Shown piece by piece: positions 32,361 through 37,852 of a stretch of 37,852 bases of DNA. The notes under the pieces are model-generated. The model saw only the letters and a program-made list of their open reading frames with translations, ran no database searches and was not told the DNA's origin. Where the stretch lies: contig JAFZAB010000079.1 of assembly GCA_017548425.1 (NCBI GenBank), positions 1 through 37,852 on the forward strand, written 5' to 3'. The translations under genes were made by a program, and so were the position numbers. The stretch comes from Victivallales bacterium. GTDB taxonomy: Bacteria; Verrucomicrobiota; Lentisphaeria; Oligosphaerales; Oligosphaeraceae. Numbering within the stretch: the first letter of the stretch is position 1; each line of letters opens with the position of its first letter.

Positions 32361-34715
32361 TCAGCAATTCAGCCCTGTCACGCCATAGACGACCACGTCG
32401 CTCTTGGCGTTTGCGGCGGGAATGTAGCGGAGGCGGACGATGGTCTTGCTGTTCTGCGGGAGGAGCCATTCATAATGGTAAAGCGTCACCAGACGGCCGT
32501 CGCGCAGACGGGATTCCGTTGTGTCCGCGAAATAGGTGCCGATGTAGCCGTTGTGGCGATAGTAGGGCTGCGGTTGCGGTTGGCCTTGACGGCGGTTCCA
32601 ATAGCCGATGTTGCCGCCATAACTGACGGGCAGGCGTTCCGTTGAACCGTCATCGAATGTGATTTCGTAAGCGCCGATTTCCTCCAATTCAATCCACGGC
32701 ATACGCGTCAATTCGCGCTGCGCCGTATGGGTGATGACGAGACTGTCGAAACGTCCGTTCATGGCGATGTCCAGTCCAGTTCTGTCTTTTTCAGGATCAG
32801 GCGACTGTGTGACGCTGTAAATGGCAATTTCTTGATGCGACGGAAGTTGCGATGGCGATTGGCGTTGACCGAGCAAATCCCGCAACGGTGGAATCAGACG
32901 GCGGATGACGCCGTCGTAACTGTAACGAAGCGCTTCTCGATAGGTGCCCGACCACAGCATTTCCGCCGTGTAGAAAAGGTCGTAGATTTTTCCTTCGCGT
33001 CCGAGAACTTCTTCCGTAACTCGCGTCCAGAAGGAGATTTCGCCGCCGACGATCAGCGGATTCCGGATGCGTTTTTCGAAGCGCGGGAAGTGGCTGGAAT
33101 AAAGGTTGCCGATGAGTACAGAGAAGCCTTTTTCCGTCAGATTCTCTTCGATGTCCTTTCCAAGATGGAAATACCAGATGAAATCCATCATGACGATGTC
33201 CTTCGGGAGGCGGTCGATGGCGGAAACTGTCTTGTAGGAACTGGCGGACTGCAGCATGTCACTCCAAATCATCATCTTAAGGCCTTTGGCCGCCAGATGG
33301 TCATGGATGCGCATGACATCGTTGTAGTACAAATCGGCGGGATCCTTTTCGCGACAGACGGGGCAGACGCCGATCTGATAGACTTCGTCATGGCCTGCAT
33401 GGACGTATTTTGTCGGTTTGGCGACATCGATGATTTCGTCCATCAAATCGAACAGGATCTTGTATGACTTTTCGTTGGACGGACAGTAGCAGTGGGCATA
33501 GAATTTGCCTTTGTTCGCATCTGCAAACCGTTGGTCAACCGCTTCTTCCAATGATTCTTCTCGTTCGGCGATGTCTGGATGGGCGATGGTCATGAATTGA
33601 ACATGACCGAGGCTTTGGACTTCCGGAATCACGTCGATACCGAATGAGCGGATGTAGTCGATGTAGTCCGCCACGTCCGCTTTTTCGACGACGCCGTCGC
33701 CGCCGACTTCACCATGCGGGAACTGCGGCCATTTGCCTTCGCGCGCCATCTGCTTGGCGTGTAGAACGGCTTCCGTGATTTCGGGATGCGATTCAAAACG
33801 CATGCCGCCCGCGAATTCGAGTATGACGGCGTTGTAGCCCATGGGGGAGATGAGATATTTGATGAGCCGTTTGGCGAAATCGAACTGGTCTGGCGGCGGC
33901 AGGAAGATATGGATTCCGCGGAAGTTGAAGCGTGGTGCGTCTTCCACGATTCCCAGTTGGAATGAGTTGCCGCGCAACATCTTGAGAAGTGTTTCAACGG
34001 CGATGACGAAACCGCGCAAATCGGCGGCGGCGATATCAATATTGTTTTCTGTGACGTTCAGGCGGTAGCCGTTTTCCGCAATGGCGGCGTCCTGTTTGAA
34101 ACGGATGGTGCCATCTGCTTTAGCGCTCAAGGCATGGCCTGTTTTCTCAAGAAGTTTTTCCGCGAGAATCTCGCCTGCACGGTTGCCGGCGGAACTGTCC
34201 GCTTGATAACCGTTAAATGACGACACGTCAACGGTTTTATCAGATAAAGACGATTTTGCGGGCGTCGGATAAAGCGGTAAATCATCGCCGTAGGCGCCGA
34301 AAAAGTCCAGTGCGGACAGGCCGATGTCCGAGAACGGTGCGTCAATGACAATTCGGCAGGCCGCCAGACTGGTGGCGACGGTTAATGAAATCTCATGGTC
34401 GGTGATTTTCTTGCCTGTCTCCGCGGCGTAAACGGCGAGCAGTTGATCATTTTTTTCGTCATAAATTGAAATCTTCTCCGCTTGGCAGACGGCGGGGAGG
34501 ACGAGGCGGACGCTGTCGAGAAAACATGTCTTTGAAAACGTGAAGGAGAACGCCAAGCCAGAAAGATAGAGCTGTGACCAGCGGACAAGCAGTTCCTCTC
34601 CGTTTAGCGGATTGCCTGCCGCCGCGACGGCGGGAACCTCTCGGTTTCCTTCCTTATGGATTGAGTATGAAATCGTCACGGGCGATTTGACGTCGTTCAG
34701 TTTTCCAAGGTACAT
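32361..34715 (-). CDS. GH20-like beta-N-acetylhexosaminidase-type glycoside hydrolase
   Basis: 785 residues from MYLGKLNDVK, chosen because AAGGA lies 8 nt upstream. An in-frame ATG 147 nt earlier would add a poorly conserved-looking leader and is less likely, although that leader contains a hydrophobic stretch. The N-terminal half resembles a sugar-binding module and an a GH20b-type mixed domain (AADLRGFVIAVETLLKML). The TIM barrel begins near FRGIHIFLPPPD. The GH20 catalytic pair is D443-E444 in VHAGHDEV. Hexosaminidases of this family release terminal N-acetylhexosamines by substrate-assisted catalysis. No signal peptide with the chosen start, so it may act on imported oligosaccharides. 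Confidence 0.82.
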   Translation of the reverse strand: MYLGKLNDVKSPVTISYSIHKEGNREVPAVAAAGNPLNGEELLVRWSQLYLSGLAFSFTFSKTCFLDSVRLVLPAVCQAEKISIYDEKNDQLLAVYAAETGKKITDHEISLTVATSLAACRIVIDAPFSDIGLSALDFFGAYGDDLPLYPTPAKSSLSDKTVDVSSFNGYQADSSAGNRAGEILAEKLLEKTGHALSAKADGTIRFKQDAAIAENGYRLNVTENNIDIAAADLRGFVIAVETLLKMLRGNSFQLGIVEDAPRFNFRGIHIFLPPPDQFDFAKRLIKYLISPMGYNAVILEFAGGMRFESHPEITEAVLHAKQMAREGKWPQFPHGEVGGDGVVEKADVADYIDYIRSFGIDVIPEVQSLGHVQFMTIAHPDIAEREESLEEAVDQRFADANKGKFYAHCYCPSNEKSYKILFDLMDEIIDVAKPTKYVHAGHDEVYQIGVCPVCREKDPADLYYNDVMRIHDHLAAKGLKMMIWSDMLQSASSYKTVSAIDRLPKDIVMMDFIWYFHLGKDIEENLTEKGFSVLIGNLYSSHFPRFEKRIRNPLIVGGEISFWTRVTEEVLGREGKIYDLFYTAEMLWSGTYREALRYSYDGVIRRLIPPLRDLLGQRQSPSQLPSHQEIAIYSVTQSPDPEKDRTGLDIAMNGRFDSLVITHTAQRELTRMPWIELEEIGAYEITFDDGSTERLPVSYGGNIGYWNRRQGQPQPQPYYRHNGYIGTYFADTTESRLRDGRLVTLYHYEWLLPQNSKTIVRLRYIPAANAKSDVVVYGVTGLNC

Positions 34716-34929
34716 TTTCTTTTTCCTTGAGTTTATGATTTTCGATGATTGGTGGAGAGAGGCACCAGATGAAAATAAACAACCTATAATAATACATGAG
34801 AAAATGCAATCCACAAGTTCATGGCGTTGGACAAAAGGATTTCCATGATTAGATTGTATCAATCGGATTGAGGCAAACAGTGGATGTCTGTTTTTTACAA
34901 ATGTGACAAAATATACGGAACTATCTTAT

Positions 34930-35661
34930 ATGAAACAAGATCTGACTGGAAAAATCGCAGTCGTTACGGGAACCGGCGGCGGCATTGGGAGGGCGACCGC
35001 TGTCCGTCTTGCGCAGGAGAAGATGAGAATCGTTCTCTTTGGAGGAAACAATCTGGCGAAACTTGACGAGACACGCAGGCTTGTCGAACAACAGACAGAA
35101 TGTCTGGCAGTGCCTGGCAATCTGACGGATCTGCAGGCGATGGACGCCATGTTTGCAAAAATGATTGACACATGGGGCGGTCTGGACGTGCTTGTCAACA
35201 ACGCGGGCATGACCCTAAATGCACCGTTTGCGGAGACGACGGTTGAACAATTCGACGCCATCATGGCCATCAACGTGCGTGTTCCGTACTTTTTGACGCA
35301 AAAAGCCATTCCGTATCTGAAGAAGTCACAGGCGGCGACTGTCATCAACATCGCATCGGTTGTCGCGCATGCGGGTTATCCTGGTCAGAGCGCCTACGGC
35401 GCCTCCAAACATGCGCTTCTTGGATTTACGAAAAGCCTTGCGGCGGAACATTATAACGACAATATTCGTGTTCATGCCATCGCGCCTGGAGGCGTCTATA
35501 CGGATATGGTCAAAATCGCACGGCCCGATCTGACGCCGGAAGGCATGATCATGCCGGAAGACATTGCGGAAATCATCGCTTTCTTTCTGCTGAACAGAGG
35601 TAACGCCGTCGTTGATGAAATTATTGTACACCGCATGAACAAGCAGCCATTTCTTGTGTAA
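34930..35661 (+). CDS. Short-chain dehydrogenase/reductase (SDR)
   Basis: 243 residues from MKQDLTGKIAVVTG; a GTG 27 nt upstream would add nine residues outside the family's usual N-terminus. The nucleotide-binding motif is TGTGGGIG, the NNAG motif is present, and the catalytic set is S in INIASVV with Y and K in YGASK. It is a classical SDR of normal length that oxidises or reduces a hydroxyl/keto group with NAD(P). The context between GH20-like and GH2 genes suggests a sugar or sugar-acid substrate. No good Shine-Dalgarno is visible. It is 21 bp ahead of the GH2 gene, so the two are likely co-transcribed, and it is divergent from the GH20-like gene. Confidence 0.9.
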   Translation: MKQDLTGKIAVVTGTGGGIGRATAVRLAQEKMRIVLFGGNNLAKLDETRRLVEQQTECLAVPGNLTDLQAMDAMFAKMIDTWGGLDVLVNNAGMTLNAPFAETTVEQFDAIMAINVRVPYFLTQKAIPYLKKSQAATVINIASVVAHAGYPGQSAYGASKHALLGFTKSLAAEHYNDNIRVHAIAPGGVYTDMVKIARPDLTPEGMIMPEDIAEIIAFFLLNRGNAVVDEIIVHRMNKQPFLV

Positions 35662-35682
35662 CATAATATATTGAAATAAGAT

Positions 35683-37852
35683 ATGAAGACAGAATTGCCG
35701 TTACATCTCTCCCTTGACGGAACATGGGACTTTTTCTATTCGCCAAAGCCGTTAGATTCTCTGAAACCGATACTTCCAAAGACGGAACAGTTCACGGGAC
35801 TGATGGTGACGCCCGGTTATTGGGATGACCATTATGACTTGTTCGACGAAGAGGATTTCTTCGGGCTGGAGGCGCGTTTCAATCCAGATTATCGCAAGCC
35901 GCATTTTCCCATGGGCGTGACGTTACTGCCGCATGCGGCCAGTTCGTTTTTAGTTGGAACAGGCTTCTATCGCAAGATGTTGGAATTGCCGCAAAATGGC
36001 TGGAATCAAGCGGTTCTGACGGTTGTTTGTCCGATGTGGGGATGCTCTGTCTTCTGCAATCGCCAATTGGCGGGCATCGCAACAGGCTATTCGGCTCCTG
36101 TATCGTTTGATATAGGGCCATTGCTGAATCATGATGGGCCGAACGAATTGATCATCGCCGTTTGCAATGTGCATGATGACGGCGGAGCATACCATCGTGT
36201 CGATGGCAGTCATGACGGCGAAGCCGTTGGCGCGCGGCCTGGACAGCATCGCGGGCTGGCGGCGCAAGGCTATCAGTCCGAACGTGGCGGCATCGGCGGC
36301 GGTGTATCATTGCGGTTGACGCAGAAGGCTCGTATCGATGATTTCTTTTTATCCAGCCAAGACGGCAATCCATTGTGGCACATTGAGTTGCAAAATGGAA
36401 AAGGTTGCCAGATTGTCTGGAAAATCGCCGATGACGGGAAGACCTTGCAGACGGGAAGCGTTGATTGCACGGCGGACAAACTGTCGTTTACGACGGATGA
36501 ACTGCCTGAAAAATGGAGCCATGACCATCCATTCCTTTATGATATGACGGTAGAACTGCGGGACGCTGATAGGACGCTGCTGGATGAACGTTCCGTCCGT
36601 TGGGCGCCGCGCACGCTGTCGCATGATGACAAACGCATCTTCGTCAACGGCCATCCCGTCTATTTCTGCGGTGTGACGGAGCATTGTTATTTTGCGGAAA
36701 CATGTAATCCGCACTTCGATACGCAGAAATATCTACATGATTTGGGCGTGTTGCGGCAGGCTGGTTTCAATTTCATCCGCTGTCACACGTGGTGTCCGCC
36801 TGAACCGTTCTACGACGCCTGCGACCAGCTGGGCATCTATGTGCAGACGGAACTGCCGTCCGTTTGGAGCATGCCCGAAGCGGTGGACATCATCCGCATG
36901 GTGCGACGGCATCCATGCGCCGTCATTTTCTGCGAAGGCAACGAGAAAATCATCGATGAAAAAGCGATTGTCCGGCTGAAACGATTGGTCGATGTATTGC
37001 ATGAAATGGCGCCCGGCATGCTGTTCAATCCGCAGGAGGCGATGCGCGGCATTGAATACGCCTTCGCCCCTGGGCAGGAATTGGCGCGGGAGCCGATGAC
37101 CTACGATCCAAAACGCATGGCGGCTGTTCGTGAATTCACGGATGTTTTTGGCGCTCTGGGCGGCGAATTCAGTTACAGTCATGATGACTTTCCGGGCGCG
37201 GCAGCCATCGACCGCCGCCATGCCGCCTACGGACGGCCCATCCTCTCGCATGAGGCGGGCATTCTTGGAGGTTATCTGGATTTTTCGTTGGAGGAACGTT
37301 ACAAAGGAACGTTCATCGGCACGGATTTGTTCGAAGCCGCCCGCGAAAACATGCAGAAACACGGTGTTTATGAAAACGCCCGCCAATACTATGAATTGAA
37401 CTGCCGCTTCATTTCCTCCGTACGCAAACAGCTCATGGAGAATCTGCGTGCATGTGATACGATTACGGGATTCGACTATTTGGGCGGCATTGACACGCAT
37501 TGGCATCTCATCGGCTACCCATGCGGTATTTTCAATGAATTCTATGAAGAAAAATACGGCGAAAGCATCGCGGATGTCCGTCGTTACACGGGCGATTCCG
37601 TCCTGCTTTGCTCCGCTGGAAAATATCGTAACCGTCTGGCGGGCACGCATTTCGCAGAACGTATCATCCTGTCGCATTTCGGACGGGAAGCCATTGCGAC
37701 AGGGCGTCTGCAATGGACGTTTGAGAAGACGGACGGGACGTTCATCATTGACGGAAACTGCGATTTTGAAAATGTGCAACCGGGCACATTGCAAGATGTT
37801 GCGCAATTGGACATTGAACTGCCTGATTGGACGGACGCGGCGGCATGCATCC
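35683..37852 (+). CDS. GH2-family glycoside hydrolase, 3' end beyond the window
   Basis: 723 complete codons are visible and the frame is open at the window edge. It begins MKTELPLHLSLDGTWDF, typical of GH2 N-terminal jelly-roll domains. The immunoglobulin-like domain is followed by the barrel with RIFVNGHPVYFCGVTEH and GFNFIRCHTWCPPEPFYDACDQLGIYVQTELP. The acid/base is E421 in FCEGNEK and the presumed nucleophile E524 in LSHEAGI. It could be a beta-galactosidase, glucuronidase or mannosidase; subfamily is not determinable here. There is no signal peptide, so it probably acts in the cytoplasm after uptake, together with the SDR upstream. Confidence 0.9.
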   Translation, partial: MKTELPLHLSLDGTWDFFYSPKPLDSLKPILPKTEQFTGLMVTPGYWDDHYDLFDEEDFFGLEARFNPDYRKPHFPMGVTLLPHAASSFLVGTGFYRKMLELPQNGWNQAVLTVVCPMWGCSVFCNRQLAGIATGYSAPVSFDIGPLLNHDGPNELIIAVCNVHDDGGAYHRVDGSHDGEAVGARPGQHRGLAAQGYQSERGGIGGGVSLRLTQKARIDDFFLSSQDGNPLWHIELQNGKGCQIVWKIADDGKTLQTGSVDCTADKLSFTTDELPEKWSHDHPFLYDMTVELRDADRTLLDERSVRWAPRTLSHDDKRIFVNGHPVYFCGVTEHCYFAETCNPHFDTQKYLHDLGVLRQAGFNFIRCHTWCPPEPFYDACDQLGIYVQTELPSVWSMPEAVDIIRMVRRHPCAVIFCEGNEKIIDEKAIVRLKRLVDVLHEMAPGMLFNPQEAMRGIEYAFAPGQELAREPMTYDPKRMAAVREFTDVFGALGGEFSYSHDDFPGAAAIDRRHAAYGRPILSHEAGILGGYLDFSLEERYKGTFIGTDLFEAARENMQKHGVYENARQYYELNCRFISSVRKQLMENLRACDTITGFDYLGGIDTHWHLIGYPCGIFNEFYEEKYGESIADVRRYTGDSVLLCSAGKYRNRLAGTHFAERIILSHFGREAIATGRLQWTFEKTDGTFIIDGNCDFENVQPGTLQDVAQLDIELPDWTDAAACI

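Noticed and set aside
34716..34862. Upstream extension of the GH20-like gene to an earlier ATG
   Set aside because: A good Shine-Dalgarno precedes the internal ATG at 34715 and the extension looks non-coding, although a hydrophobic stretch keeps a small doubt.
36733..37806. 357-codon minus-strand open frame opposite GH2
   Set aside because: Antisense to catalytic motifs of GH2, with no ribosome-binding site or family match.

Overview
The window reads as a moderately GC-rich chromosome fragment of an anaerobic, polysaccharide-degrading bacterium. I infer a Lentisphaerota/Verrucomicrobiota-type (for example Victivallales-like) gut or sediment organism. The grounds are the mix of glycoside hydrolases (GH50-like, GH5, GH116, GH20, GH2), a complete [FeFe]-hydrogenase maturation set, SUMF1-domain and ankyrin-repeat surface proteins, and dispersed non-coding repeats built on CCACGAATGGACACGAAT. 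No rRNA or tRNA gene was seen, so the lineage is an inference.

Layout. 1-3.7 kb: the end of a winged-helix protein whose N-terminal part is a perfect 84-bp tandem repeat, a secreted GH50/agarase-like hydrolase, a nitroreductase, a rubredoxin and dispersed repeats. 3.6-8 kb: a sigma-54 activator (bEBP) with an unfamiliar N-terminal region, divergent from a three-domain acyl-activating enzyme/acyl carrier/PlsC acyltransferase protein. The gap between them holds a textbook -24/-12 sigma-54 promoter and a paired TGTACA dyad at enhancer distance, so this looks like a self-contained regulatory pair. 8-13.3 kb: a minus-strand operon, TM1266-type regulator - hydE - hydG - hydF - sodium:solute symporter, with no hydrogenase structural gene in the window. 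Just upstream lies an independently promoted and terminated structured RNA that resembles 6S RNA. 13.6-18.1 kb: a 32-bp perfect palindrome, then divergent secreted GH5 and GH116 hydrolases.

18.2-32.3 kb is an accessory island. It holds a two-gene ATPase plus TOPRIM-like module (second gene frameshifted), two different ATPase/nuclease-fold proteins, a large membrane-anchored ankyrin protein behind a promoter whose spacer is made of T7 and G8 tracts, and an AT-rich stretch of lipoproteins and orphans bracketed by two copies of a ~115-bp leader sequence. That stretch also contains a twin-SUMF1-domain lipoprotein and decayed gene fragments. 32.3 kb to the end returns to sugar metabolism: a GH20-like hydrolase, divergent from an SDR dehydrogenase and a GH2 enzyme that runs off the window.

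How the parts fit: the two flanks look like core and carbohydrate-utilisation functions. The hyd operon equips a fermentative hydrogenase encoded elsewhere. The acyltransferase is probably a phospholipid acyl-recycling enzyme switched on by its divergent bEBP. The middle island has the gene types and composition of defence and surface variation. The best candidates for something undescribed are the bEBP/acyltransferase circuit, the RNA upstream of hydE, the ATPase/TOPRIM-like pair and the homopolymer-spaced ankyrin promoter.
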